From positions 62,001 to 126,000 of the forward strand of contig NZ_SELP01000006.1 in assembly GCF_004145845.1 (NCBI RefSeq): a DNA stretch of 64,000 bases, written 5' to 3'. Source of the stretch: Loktanella sp. IMCC34160 (GTDB taxonomy: Bacteria > Pseudomonadota > Alphaproteobacteria > Rhodobacterales > Rhodobacteraceae). The notes beneath the pieces are model-generated. The model had not been told where the DNA came from and ran no database searches. It worked only from the letters and a program-made list of their open reading frames with translations. Of the stretch, positions 16,864 through 25,102 are shown one piece after another. The first letter of the stretch is position 1. Each line of letters begins with the position of its first letter. The position numbers and the translations under genes are program-made.

Positions 16864-17370
16864 TGCAAGCCATTAAAAGGGTCCTGACACTAGTCGGGCT
16901 GACATTCCAAGACAGTCCGTTTCCAGCTCAAGTAAAGATTGGTGGAGCCTCGGCCCGTCGTCCGAGTTATCGGTTCGGCTGTGTTTTACGGGTTGGCCGG
17001 TTGCCACTTTGACCTATCTTCGGAATTGCTCTCTTAGAGCCAGTCCACCGCCTCTTCGGGATCGCGTACCCAGGCCGTAGTCCGCCGTTGCGGTTGCGAG
17101 CCCGGATAAAGTTTCTCGCTCGCGGTTCTGGAGGGTTTTGGAAAATCAGGCTGATCGACAAGGGCCATAAACTCGCTACCGCGGTGGTTCGGGCAAGGTG
17201 ACACCCTTAAGTATCGAGTGCCGTGGCTTGTGGTCCTGTCGGGATTGGGCACGATATGTGGAAATCGCTTGAAAGAATCGCAGGTTTGGGACAATAGTCA
17301 CGAAAAAGAGGCAAAAAACGTCAATTACCGTGAACACGCCAAAGATGCGCAGCGCGGAACGTGAGGGCAG
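16864..17370. other. repABC upstream leader
   Basis: About 500 bases with no credible gene. It must contain the promoter of the repABC operon. No parS-type palindrome was found in this part. Confidence 0.5.
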
Positions 17371-18558
17371 ATGAACAAGACTTTCATCCACGAAGACCTG
17401 AATGCGGTAATCCGCCAGCACTCTGAATGGCTGGCCAACCAGTTGCATTCGCAGCGCGAAAGCCTGTTTCCGCCCGATGCCCAGAAGTCAATGCGTAAGT
17501 TCACCTCAGGAGAGGCCGCAGCGCTGCTGGGTGTGAACGATTCCTATCTTCGCAAGCTGAACCTGGATGGCAAGGGCCCCTCCCCCGAGCTGACCCCGGG
17601 AAACCGGCGCCTCTATTCCGCCGAAGACATCCAGGCCTTGCGCGTGCTCCTGGAAAAGACGGCCCGCAAGCCGGGTGATTACATCCCCGGCCGCCGCGAT
17701 GGCGACCATCTTCAGATCATCGGTGTGATGAACTTCAAGGGCGGGTCAGGCAAGACGACCACCTCGGCCCACCTTGCCCAGCGGCTCGCCCTGCGTGGGT
17801 ACCGCGTTCTGGGCATCGACCTTGACCCGCAGGCCTCTTTCACTGCGCTGCACGGGGTGCAGCCTGAGCTGGACCTTAACGACGGCGGCACACTCTACGA
17901 CGCGATCCGCTATGAGGATCCGGTGCCGGTGCGCGACGTGATCCGGAAAACCTACATTCCCAACCTCGATCTGATCCCGGGCAACCTCGAATTGATGGAA
18001 TTCGAGCACGAAACACCGCGCGCGCTGGCGCAGGGCAATGCAGGTCTCTTCTTCTTCCGTGTGAAAGAGGCCCTGGCACAGGTCGATACCGACTATGATG
18101 TCGTTGTCATCGATTGCCCGCCGCAGCTCGGCTTTCTGACCATGTCTGCTCTGTCCGCTGCGACGGGCGTTCTGGTGACAATCCACCCGGAAATGCTCGA
18201 TGTAATGTCAATGTCGCAATTCCTGCGGATGACGGCCGACCTGATGGACGTGATCGCGGAATCCGGGGCCGACATGTCGCACGACTGGATGCGTTACGTC
18301 CTGACCCGCTACGAACCACAGGACGCGCCGCAGAATCGGATCGTTGCCTTCCTGCGGACCATGTATGGCGATGCCGTTCTCAACGCGCCGATGCTGAAAT
18401 CGACAGCTATCTCGGATGCCGGCCTGACCAAGCAGACCCTCTACGAGGTCGAGCGCAGCGCCTTTACCCGCAGCACCTATGACCGCGCGATAGAGAGCCT
18501 GAACACGCTGAACGACGAGATCGCCGATCTAATCCAGAGAACCTGGGGGCGCACATGA
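17371..18558 (+). CDS. repA: Plasmid partitioning ATPase RepA (ParA family)
   Basis: A 395-residue RepA. The N-terminal ~110 residues carry a MerR/ParA-like helix-turn-helix (TSGEAAALLGVNDSYLRKLN), used for autorepression. The ParA ATPase follows, with the deviant Walker A KGGSGKTT at 123-130, DLDPQASF and VVIDCPPQLGF. It segregates the plasmid with RepB on parS and represses the operon. Its TGA overlaps the repB start. The length and order repA-repB-repC are canonical. Confidence 0.97.
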   Translation: MNKTFIHEDLNAVIRQHSEWLANQLHSQRESLFPPDAQKSMRKFTSGEAAALLGVNDSYLRKLNLDGKGPSPELTPGNRRLYSAEDIQALRVLLEKTARKPGDYIPGRRDGDHLQIIGVMNFKGGSGKTTTSAHLAQRLALRGYRVLGIDLDPQASFTALHGVQPELDLNDGGTLYDAIRYEDPVPVRDVIRKTYIPNLDLIPGNLELMEFEHETPRALAQGNAGLFFFRVKEALAQVDTDYDVVVIDCPPQLGFLTMSALSAATGVLVTIHPEMLDVMSMSQFLRMTADLMDVIAESGADMSHDWMRYVLTRYEPQDAPQNRIVAFLRTMYGDAVLNAPMLKSTAISDAGLTKQTLYEVERSAFTRSTYDRAIESLNTLNDEIADLIQRTWGRT

Positions 18559-19571
18559 CAAGCGGCAAGAAGAAACGGATGTCCATCCTCGACAGCCTTG
18601 CGGCGTCCGGGGGCCCCTCCCCTGCCCCGCAGCCCGGTTCTGTCGCGCCGATGATGGCCACGAACCGTGCCCTACGCTCCGCGCGCGACGCGGTCGACGC
18701 GCATAACGTCTGGGAACTGGACCCATTCACTATTGTCGACGACCGCATGGCCGACCGGCTCGACCCGGCGGATGTGCTCGACCTTCGCGATGCGATCGAG
18801 GCCAATGGTCAAACCGTGCCGATCCTCGTGCGGCGTGCCCCGGGGGAAACGGATCGCTACCTTCTGGTCTATGGTCGCCGCCGTCTGGAGGCGATCAAGC
18901 AATCGGACAAGGTGACGAAAGTCCGGGCGCTTGTTGCCAATCTCGATGACGACAGCGCTATGCGCGCCCAGATTTCCGAGAACATGGCCCGGCGTGATCT
19001 GTCCTTCATCGAGAAAGCGCTTTTCGCGCGGGAACTGGTCGCCTCTGGCTTTGGAAATCAATCACAGGTTGCAGAGGTTCTGACGGTCACGAAGTCCGCA
19101 ATTTCCATGGCGATTGCAATTGCCGACATGATTGGAACGGATCTGATCCGGGCCATCGGCGCCGCCCATGGCATCGGGCGCCCCCGCTGGGAGGCGCTTG
19201 GGCGCGCGATTTCCGACAACGATCTGGATCGGGACGCTCTGGTTGGCGTGGCCCATGCCGAGCACGACCGCGCCGCCGTTGCCATGGTTGTGGACGAAGG
19301 GGCACCCGTCGACGACCCCTCCGTCCTGGCGTTCAACGCGGTCGCGAAGACGGTCGAGAAGTCGCTGAAGCCGGCAAAGGCCCCCTCCCCTGCCCCATCG
19401 CCCAGCATCGCCTTGGCGATTGATGGCCATCTTGGCGGCACGCTCAGGCGCACGGCCAAGGGCATCTCGATCGAGTTGAACAAGGGTGATTTCGCGGATT
19501 GGATCGAATCCCAAGCCCATGAAATCATTCAAGACCTTCACGAACGCTGGAAGCAGCGCTCGGAAGACTGA
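18555..19571 (+). CDS. repB: Plasmid partitioning protein RepB (ParB family)
   Basis: A 338-residue ParB-type DNA-binding protein with a ParB/Srx nuclease-like N-domain (IEANGQTVPILVRR, YGRRRLEAIKQ) and RAQISENMARRDLSFIEKALFAREL. A helix-turn-helix follows (QSQVAEVLTVTKSAISMAIAI). It binds the GTT-N2-C-N4-G-N2-AAC palindromes at 20981 and 21027. The start overlaps repA by four bases, so the two are translationally coupled. Confidence 0.96.
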   Translation: MTSGKKKRMSILDSLAASGGPSPAPQPGSVAPMMATNRALRSARDAVDAHNVWELDPFTIVDDRMADRLDPADVLDLRDAIEANGQTVPILVRRAPGETDRYLLVYGRRRLEAIKQSDKVTKVRALVANLDDDSAMRAQISENMARRDLSFIEKALFARELVASGFGNQSQVAEVLTVTKSAISMAIAIADMIGTDLIRAIGAAHGIGRPRWEALGRAISDNDLDRDALVGVAHAEHDRAAVAMVVDEGAPVDDPSVLAFNAVAKTVEKSLKPAKAPSPAPSPSIALAIDGHLGGTLRRTAKGISIELNKGDFADWIESQAHEIIQDLHERWKQRSED

Positions 19572-19599
19572 GGAAGAGCGAAAACCAACAAAGGAGGCA

Positions 19600-19665
19600 C
19601 GAAAAGACAAAAGAAAAGGTCCCGCAAAGCGACCGCCCCACGAGACCCTGACTTGTTTTTAGCAT
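19600..19665 (-). ncRNA. Candidate repABC antisense incompatibility RNA (ctRNA)
   Basis: The repB-repC gap is where repABC plasmids encode a small antisense RNA that limits RepC synthesis. On the minus strand the gap holds GTCTCG...CGGGAC as a 6-bp stem with a 16-base loop, directly followed by TTTTCTTTTG as a U-rich end. The exact promoter and ends are not fixed by inspection. Confidence 0.45.
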
Positions 19666-19747
19666 CTTCAAGCTAGTCTCAGGCGCCATTTTCCGCAAGT
19701 CCAAAGTGATTCGCGGGCCGGGAATTCTTTGTCTTCGTGATGATTAT

Positions 19748-20977
19748 ATGGATTACACGCCGGTAACGCCGTTTCGGCGAACGGTTGATGCTGCCATTCT
19801 GAAACATCGGATGGCCGCACAGGAAGAGCTGCCACCCACCGGGGCAAACAAGTGGGAAGTCCTGAGGGAACTCGCCGCCGCGCGGGTCGCCTTTGGTCTC
19901 TCCGATCGTGATCTGACCGTGCTTCAGGCCTTGGTCAGCTTTCACCAAGCGACCATTCTGGGCGGGAACGAAGGCGATCCTATTGTCCACCCGTCGAACC
20001 GGTCGATCTGCGAGCGACTGAACGGGATGCCCTGTTCCACGATGCGGCGTCATTTGTCGAACCTTGTGCAGACCGGTTTCATTCTTCGTCGCGACAGTCC
20101 CAACGGAAAACGCTATGCGCGGCGCTACGGCGACGAGAAAGTGACATTTGGGTTTGATCTGTCCCCCCTCGTCCGGCGCTTCCAGGAGGTCTGCGAGGCC
20201 GCAGAGGTCGTGCGTGCGGCCGAGGAACGCTTCCAGAGGCTCCGCTCCGCTGTGAGCCTCATGCGGCGCGATCTGGCGGGGCTCGCTGAATATGGCCGGT
20301 CTCTGCGCCCGGACCTTGGCCTCTGGGACCAATTCGCGGATCTGGCAGCGCTTGTGGCCCGCGATCTCCGCAGGAAACTCGATATGGCCGATCTAAAGCG
20401 GATCGAGGCCGCACTTCTTGACGGGTTGAACCATGCACGCAGGCTTCTTGGTGAAGATGATGCAGAAGATATGAGCACCAATGACGCTATAAATGAGCAT
20501 CACTATCAGAATTCAAATAAAGACTTTTATGTATTTGAACCACGCTCAGAAAGCGCGAGGGGCAATCGTTGTGATCCGGACCCGGACCTTGAGCAATCTG
20601 AAGACATGGAGGCGGAACTTGACAGACCCGTCCCGCGGGATAATCGGAACTTGCCAAACATTCCGCTTGGTTTGGTTCTCTCGTCCTGCCGCGAATTCAA
20701 GACATATTCCGACCGACCCGTTCGGCACTGGCACGAGCTGGTAAGAATTGCAGATATCGTAAGACCGATGATGGGCATTTCCCCGTCCGCCTGGGACGAG
20801 GCGAAGCGGTTCATGGGGCCCGAGGAGGCGTCGGTTGTGATTGTGGCGATGCTGGAACGATTTGAAGAGATCAAATCGCCCGGAGGTTATTTGCGGGCAT
20901 TGACGGCGAAGGCGACCCTGGGGGAATTCTCATGTGGCCCGATGATCATGGCGCTCATGCGACGGGATGCCGCCTAG
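19748..20977 (+). CDS. repC: Replication initiator RepC
   Basis: A ~409-residue RepC, the initiator whose coding sequence usually contains the origin. Recognisable are the N-terminal block TPFRRTVDAAILKHRMAAQE, the winged-helix region (RSICERLNGMPCSTMRRHLS) and the C-terminal segment SPGGYLRALTAKATLGEFS. I start it at ATG 19748 (MDYTPVTPF); the frame is open further upstream. The A+T-rich patch at 20485-20540 is a plausible origin core, an inference from known repABC plasmids. Confidence 0.96.
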   Translation: MDYTPVTPFRRTVDAAILKHRMAAQEELPPTGANKWEVLRELAAARVAFGLSDRDLTVLQALVSFHQATILGGNEGDPIVHPSNRSICERLNGMPCSTMRRHLSNLVQTGFILRRDSPNGKRYARRYGDEKVTFGFDLSPLVRRFQEVCEAAEVVRAAEERFQRLRSAVSLMRRDLAGLAEYGRSLRPDLGLWDQFADLAALVARDLRRKLDMADLKRIEAALLDGLNHARRLLGEDDAEDMSTNDAINEHHYQNSNKDFYVFEPRSESARGNRCDPDPDLEQSEDMEAELDRPVPRDNRNLPNIPLGLVLSSCREFKTYSDRPVRHWHELVRIADIVRPMMGISPSAWDEAKRFMGPEEASVVIVAMLERFEEIKSPGGYLRALTAKATLGEFSCGPMIMALMRRDAA

Positions 20978-20980
20978 GAT

Positions 20981-20996
20981 GTTCACAGCTGTGAAC
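20981..20996. promoter_or_regulatory. parS centromere site 1
   Basis: GTTCACAGCTGTGAAC, a perfect 16-bp palindrome that fits the repABC centromere consensus GTT-N2-C-N4-G-N2-AAC. It lies three bases after the repC stop. Confidence 0.88.
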
Positions 20997-21026
20997 TCGC
21001 AGCTTGTCGGTGGTTCTGGCAAAAAA

Positions 21027-21042
21027 GTTCACAGCTGTGAAC
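21027..21042. promoter_or_regulatory. parS centromere site 2
   Basis: A second identical GTTCACAGCTGTGAAC, 46 bp from the first. The specific inner bases help define the incompatibility group. Confidence 0.88.
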
Positions 21043-21050
21043 TGTCGCGT

Positions 21051-22109
21051 CTAGAGCCCGGCGGCCTTGGTCAGGTTCACCCGGAAGCGGTCGCGACGAC
21101 GCTGGTAGCGACGGGTCATTTCAGCAGAGGCATGTCCGAGGTGCTTCTGTACGTACCGATCATCGACCTCCGCCGAACTGGCAAGACCGGCGCGCAGCGA
21201 GTGACCGGAGAAAAGCGCAAGCCGTTCCTTCTCCGGCAATTCGGCCCGAATACCAGCATCAATGACCGTTCGTTTGATCAACCGCGCGACATGCTTGTCG
21301 TTCAGCCGTGTTCCCAAGGCCCGTTTCCCGTTTCGCGAGGTGCCGACGAACATAGGTCCGAAGTCGATTCTTGCGAAGTGCAGCCATTGTTCCAGCGCAT
21401 GGACGGGGCAGGTCTGGTCGGAAGTTCCGCGTCCGATCTCGACCTCTCGCCATCCGGTCTTGGCGTTCAAGGTCAACAGGACGCCTTGCTTCTCGATCTC
21501 GATCCAGCCGCCACTGTCTGGTGTATCATCCTTGTGGACGTCGAGGCTGACGATCTCCGATCTGCGCAAGCCTCCGGCATAACCCAGAAGCAGGATCGCC
21601 CGATCTCTAAGTCCGCGCAGATCGTAGGGTAGGGTGGCGACCATCGCGAGAATGTCTGCGGCGAGTATCGCTTCTTTCTGCACCGGTGGTCGGGCGTGTT
21701 TCCGCCTGATACCGGCCAGAACCGTGGTGATATGCCGGTTCTTGCGATCGAGGGTGAAGCTCCGTTGTGCGTAGTTCCAAGCGAGACCAGAAAGGCGCCG
21801 CTCGATCGTCGAGACGGAGAGGGCAGGGGAGCCGCCAGCACCGGACGCCAGATCCGCGAGATAAAGCCCGATCATCTCCGAGGATGGAGGCAGAGGCTCC
21901 GCGCCCTTCACACGGCACCAGCGCGCGAAATGCGCCCAGTCTTTGGCATAGGCCGTCAGAGTGTTCTCGGAGGCCGCGGCGCGTGCGTAGTCACGGGCAG
22001 TGTCTACGAGACGATCTAGGGAGCTGGACCCGGCAACACGTGAGGGCAGGGCGATCGTGTCGCTTCGGTCCTGTTCCGGCAAAGCGCCTGATTTATGCTC
22101 TTTAGTCAT
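21051..22109 (-). CDS. Tyrosine recombinase / phage-type integrase
   Basis: A protein of ~352 residues with a SAM-like core-binding domain (SENTLTAYAKDWAHFARWC) and a catalytic domain. The catalytic residues seen are Arg in YAGGLRRSEIV, His-x-x-Arg in SGHSLRAG, His in HLGHAS and Tyr in MTRRYQRR. The start at 22109 follows CGGAG. It lies convergent to repC and back-to-back with ccdA. It may resolve plasmid multimers or be the relic of an integrated element. No attachment site was identified. Confidence 0.9.
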   Translation of the reverse strand: MTKEHKSGALPEQDRSDTIALPSRVAGSSSLDRLVDTARDYARAAASENTLTAYAKDWAHFARWCRVKGAEPLPPSSEMIGLYLADLASGAGGSPALSVSTIERRLSGLAWNYAQRSFTLDRKNRHITTVLAGIRRKHARPPVQKEAILAADILAMVATLPYDLRGLRDRAILLLGYAGGLRRSEIVSLDVHKDDTPDSGGWIEIEKQGVLLTLNAKTGWREVEIGRGTSDQTCPVHALEQWLHFARIDFGPMFVGTSRNGKRALGTRLNDKHVARLIKRTVIDAGIRAELPEKERLALFSGHSLRAGLASSAEVDDRYVQKHLGHASAEMTRRYQRRRDRFRVNLTKAAGL

Positions 22110-22131
22110 ACGCATTCTCCGGGAGGTCGAT

Positions 22132-22353
22132 ATGGGCCGCGTTGAAGTTAACCTGATGCTGGATGCTGATGGCGCCGAAACCGCGCGGTCGCTTGGTCTT
22201 AACATGTCGCGCCTTGCCGAAGCGGCGATCATCGAGGCAGGCAAAGTTGAGCGAAACCGACTGTGGCGCGAGGCGAACCAATCGGCAATTGTCGCCTATG
22301 CACAGGAGGTCGCAAATGAAGGCTTGCCCCTTGCTGGCTATCGCAGCTTCTGA
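22132..22353 (+). CDS. ccdA: CcdA-type antitoxin, pair 1
   Basis: 73 residues with an N-terminal ribbon-helix-helix (VEVNLMLDADGAETARSLGL) and the typical CcdA tail AYAQEVANEGLPLAGYRSF. It represses its operon and neutralises the CcdB encoded 12 bp downstream. Its GGGAGG ribosome site lies in the short divergent gap to the integrase. Confidence 0.88.
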   Translation: MGRVEVNLMLDADGAETARSLGLNMSRLAEAAIIEAGKVERNRLWREANQSAIVAYAQEVANEGLPLAGYRSF

Positions 22354-22365
22354 TGCGGGGACGAG

Positions 22366-22659
22366 ATGGCGCAATTTGATCTTCATCGCCTCGAGAATGG
22401 GCAACTTGTCGTGGACCTTCACACCGATCTGATCAGAATCAACGCATCGCGCTTCGTCGCCCTTTTGCGCGAGGCAGGGCGATATCCAGCGTTTCCGGCC
22501 CTTACTCCCGCTATCGAACACGATGGGACGACGTGGATCGTTCGGGTACAGGAATTGGCAGCGGTACCTGGCGTTGAATTGAGAGATCGGATTGGGTCTC
22601 TGGCCAGCCATCGAGACGACCCTAAGCGCGCGTTGGACATCCTGATCGACGGCGTATGA
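22366..22659 (+). CDS. ccdB: CcdB-type gyrase toxin, pair 1
   Basis: 97 residues of the CcdB fold: MAQFDLHRLENGQLVVDLHT, then FVALLREAGRYPAFPALTP, and a C-terminal LDILIDGV. In the prototype the C-terminal residues poison DNA gyrase; here the tail ends Asp-Gly-Val rather than Trp-Gly-Ile. It kills cells that lose the plasmid unless CcdA is present. Confidence 0.87.
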   Translation: MAQFDLHRLENGQLVVDLHTDLIRINASRFVALLREAGRYPAFPALTPAIEHDGTTWIVRVQELAAVPGVELRDRIGSLASHRDDPKRALDILIDGV

Positions 22660-22806
22660 CCTGAGGTGACGACCGAGTGCCCCCTGTCGGGAAGAGAGAC
22701 CTCGAGCCCGAATGCGCGCCTCAACGTTCTCATCGATCGAAGGCTCGATTGGCGGCTTTGATCTCGATTTCTCGTTGTTTTCTGACATGGCGCTGAGGAT
22801 GCTTCG

Positions 22807-22839
22807 TTATGTCCGATAATGTAAACTTATTGGACATAA
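22807..22839. repeat. 33-bp inverted repeat upstream of DUF1403 (resolvase- or operator-like)
   Basis: The arms TTATGTCCGATAA and TTATTGGACATAA match at 12 of 13 positions around a 7-bp spacer. The half-site TGTCCGATAA resembles serine-resolvase res half-sites, and the ATAA/TTAT edges also recall Xer sites, though the spacer is one base too long for dif. It may equally be an operator for the gene at 22914. Confidence 0.5.
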
Positions 22840-22913
22840 TGACGCGACGCAAGGTGAGGCGCTTTTAGTGATAATTGCTGGCGAAAAGCGCCGTCATGTT
22901 ATAGGCCTTGAGC

Positions 22914-23798
22914 ATGCCAGACGCCTTGCAAGTTCCCACCGACGACCTAGACAGAATACCCCGGATGCCTGCCTGGGTCACCGCGACACGCATTGAAAGC
23001 CCTGAAGACGTTGCATTTTTGTCGGGTGCCGCGCTCAGCCATCTGCATCTTGTGTTGGCACGCATGGAAGTGCCCCAAGCCTTGTTAAGGGCGCGGTTGG
23101 CGTTGCGCGCTGCGGAGGCTTGCGTGGCGGTTTCGGGACGACCAGAGCGGGAAATGGACCTGCGCGATGCGGTGCATCTTCTGCGTCCTGGCGACCTGCC
23201 GGGGCCGGCGGGCGAGACCTGTCTGGCGTGGCTCCGTGCAGTGGAACGGCCCGTGTCGGTCAGGGCGCTTGATCGGGCGTTGACCGGCATGAGTGCCGAG
23301 AGGATCGCAGTCTGGCTGGATGCAGGGCAGGGGGGTGCCGTCCGGAGAGCCGCCGCCGTTCTGGAAACCGTTCTTGCGGATGATCCACGGGGAGAGGTGC
23401 CTGCCCTGATCCTTGCCGAAGCAGCCCTGGCGCAGGCGCTTGGTTGGGATCATCTTGTGCCGCTCCTTGCCGGGGGGGTGACGCGGGCTGACCTGCGCAA
23501 GCGGGGGGCGGATCTGCAATTGGCCTGTCATCGCGCGATCCTGAAGTCGACGATCGCGGCGTCGCGGATTGCGTCGGATCTGGCGCGCCGGGCGGATCGT
23601 TTGCTTGCGGTTGCGCCTCGGCTGCGGGCGAAGCGGGCAGGGGAGGCGGTGCAGCTGTTCCTGAACCGGGATGCTGTTGCCGCCGCAGCGTTGCCCCTGT
23701 CGGACCGCGCGGCGCGGCGTTTGTGCGATCGGTTGGTCGAACTGGGCGCGGTGCGGGAGTTGACCGGCAGGGACACGTTTCGACTCTATGGGTTGTGA
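22914..23798 (+). CDS. DUF1403 family protein
   Basis: A protein of ~294 residues rich in Ala, Leu and Arg, predicted helical and soluble, with no membrane segment. The N-terminal half (LSGAALSHLHLVLARMEVPQ, LRARLALRAAEACV) matches my memory of DUF1403, a family found on alphaproteobacterial replicons. The C-terminus (LSDRAARRLCDRLVELGAVR, LTGRDTFRLYGL) resembles a winged helix. I start it at ATG 22914; TTG 22908 is possible. Function unknown; it precedes ccdAB-2 and scpB. Confidence 0.65.
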   Translation: MPDALQVPTDDLDRIPRMPAWVTATRIESPEDVAFLSGAALSHLHLVLARMEVPQALLRARLALRAAEACVAVSGRPEREMDLRDAVHLLRPGDLPGPAGETCLAWLRAVERPVSVRALDRALTGMSAERIAVWLDAGQGGAVRRAAAVLETVLADDPRGEVPALILAEAALAQALGWDHLVPLLAGGVTRADLRKRGADLQLACHRAILKSTIAASRIASDLARRADRLLAVAPRLRAKRAGEAVQLFLNRDAVAAAALPLSDRAARRLCDRLVELGAVRELTGRDTFRLYGL

Positions 23799-23866
23799 GC
23801 AATCGACTTCCACATAAGGGATGTGTATATTTGATACCCAGAACACTGCTCGACGGGAGGAAGCCG

Positions 23867-24100
23867 ATGGGAAAGCAACGCACGAATATTTCGGTCGACC
23901 GGGGCGTTCTGGGCGAGGCGCGGACCTTTGGGTTGAATGTTTCGGCAATCGCCGAGGCGGCGCTGATCGAGTCCGTGTCCGAGGCCCGGGCGCGCGCCTG
24001 GACGGCCGAGAATGCCGAGGCTCTTGACCAACGGCGGAAGTGGATCGCCGAGCAGGGTCTGCCACTGGCGCGGTGGCAAGTCTGGTCACCGGGGGCGTAA
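23867..24100 (+). CDS. ccdA: CcdA-type antitoxin, pair 2
   Basis: 77 residues: ribbon-helix-helix RTNISVDRGVLGEARTFGLN and the CcdA tail RRKWIAEQGLPLARWQVWSP. A GGGAGG site six bases upstream fixes the start. It differs strongly from antitoxin 1, so the two pairs are unlikely to cross-protect. Its stop overlaps the next start (TAATG). Confidence 0.88.
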   Translation: MGKQRTNISVDRGVLGEARTFGLNVSAIAEAALIESVSEARARAWTAENAEALDQRRKWIAEQGLPLARWQVWSPGA

Positions 24101-24396
24101 TGGCACAATTCCACGTCTATCGTTTGCCGGACGGACAGTTGGTTCTGGATTTGCAGACCGACCTGATCGACACTGGAAGCCGGGTCGTCGCACCGCTGCT
24201 GCCTGTCACTGCAGTGTTGAAGCCCTTGACCCGGCTAGAGCCGGAGTTCGACATCGGGGGCGAGCGGGTGGCCCTGCATACCGCCGAGATGGCGGCCATT
24301 CCCAGCGCGCTGCTAAGCGCCGACCCGGTCGCTGATCTGACATCGGAGGACTACGCCATTCGAGGGGCGCTCGATATGGTGTTTTCCGGGTTTTGA
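24100..24396 (+). CDS. ccdB: CcdB-type gyrase toxin, pair 2
   Basis: 98 residues, alignable to toxin 1 throughout: MAQFHVYRLPDGQLVLDLQT, VVAPLLP, IPSALLSADPVADL, and a C-terminal LDMVFSGF. It is coupled to antitoxin 2 by the TAATG overlap. Its last codons overlap the TTG start of the scpB-like gene. Confidence 0.87.
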   Translation: MAQFHVYRLPDGQLVLDLQTDLIDTGSRVVAPLLPVTAVLKPLTRLEPEFDIGGERVALHTAEMAAIPSALLSADPVADLTSEDYAIRGALDMVFSGF

Positions 24397-24977
24397 CAGA
24401 GCTGGACCGGGAGCTTGCGGACCTGCCGCCAGAGCTGCGCTGGCGCGAATGGATGCGGCGGATCGAGGCGGTTCTGTTCGCGTCGTCCAGTCCGGTTGCG
24501 GGGTCCGACCTTGCCAAGGTGGTGGGGCAGGGGGCCTCGGTCGATCTGCTGGTCGAGGATCTTTCCGCCGATCTGGAGGGGCGCGCCTTTGAAGTTGCGA
24601 AGGTGGCGGATGGGTGGATGTTGCGGACCCGCAAGGCCTATGCACCCGCGATCAGGGCCGCGGCCGACGTCGGCGCGCAGGCGCTGGATTTGAACCCCTT
24701 CGATGTCGCCGTTCTGGCGGCCATTGCCTATCATCAACCCATCACGCGGGACGGTCTCAAGGACATCTTCGGCAAGGAAATCAGCCGTGACCTGATTGGC
24801 CGGCTGCACGGACTTGGGTTGATCGGAACCGGCCCGCGATCCCCCCGGCGCGGGGCGCCCTATACGTTCGTCACCACCGATGAATTCCTCGTGGCTTTCG
24901 GCCTGGAGAGCCTCCTTGACCTGCCCGACCGGGAACAGATCGAGGATGCGGGTTTGGCGAAAGGGAGGCATGATTAG
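24393..24977 (+). CDS. scpB: ScpB-like segregation and condensation protein
   Basis: A 194-residue ScpB homologue: two winged helices, with IEAVLFASSSPVAGSDLAKV at the start and AVLAAIAYHQPITRDGLKDIF plus LHGLGLIGTGPRSPRRGAPY typical of the second. ScpB normally bridges SMC and ScpA in chromosome condensation. A plasmid-borne copy without ScpA or SMC suggests a role in plasmid maintenance or a specialised regulator. It starts with TTG overlapping the ccdB stop, so it belongs to the ccdAB-2 operon. Confidence 0.82.
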   Translation: MTELDRELADLPPELRWREWMRRIEAVLFASSSPVAGSDLAKVVGQGASVDLLVEDLSADLEGRAFEVAKVADGWMLRTRKAYAPAIRAAADVGAQALDLNPFDVAVLAAIAYHQPITRDGLKDIFGKEISRDLIGRLHGLGLIGTGPRSPRRGAPYTFVTTDEFLVAFGLESLLDLPDREQIEDAGLAKGRHD

Positions 24978-25102
24978 GTATGGCCCCTTTGAAGTCATGG
25001 AAATTCATCCATTAGGCTGGACTTAGTATGAGTGCCGTAGGTTCAGTGTTGTCCCAACTTTGATACGAGTTAGCGTTCCTTTTGAGAACTAGAAGACGTT
25101 GT

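Noticed and set aside
22102-22788. 228-codon minus-strand frame across ccdAB pair 1
   Set aside because: It overlaps both ccd genes completely. Its unique first ~40 codons (MSENNEKSRSKPP...) look protein-like but have no recognised family or good ribosome site.
22807-22839. A dif/Xer site
   Set aside because: The ATAA/TTAT edges fit, but the spacer is 7 bp rather than 6 and the arms are too symmetric; kept only as a generic inverted repeat.
23085-24089. 334-codon minus-strand frame opposite DUF1403/ccdA-2
   Set aside because: Arg/Pro-rich shadow of real plus-strand genes with ribosome sites and family motifs.
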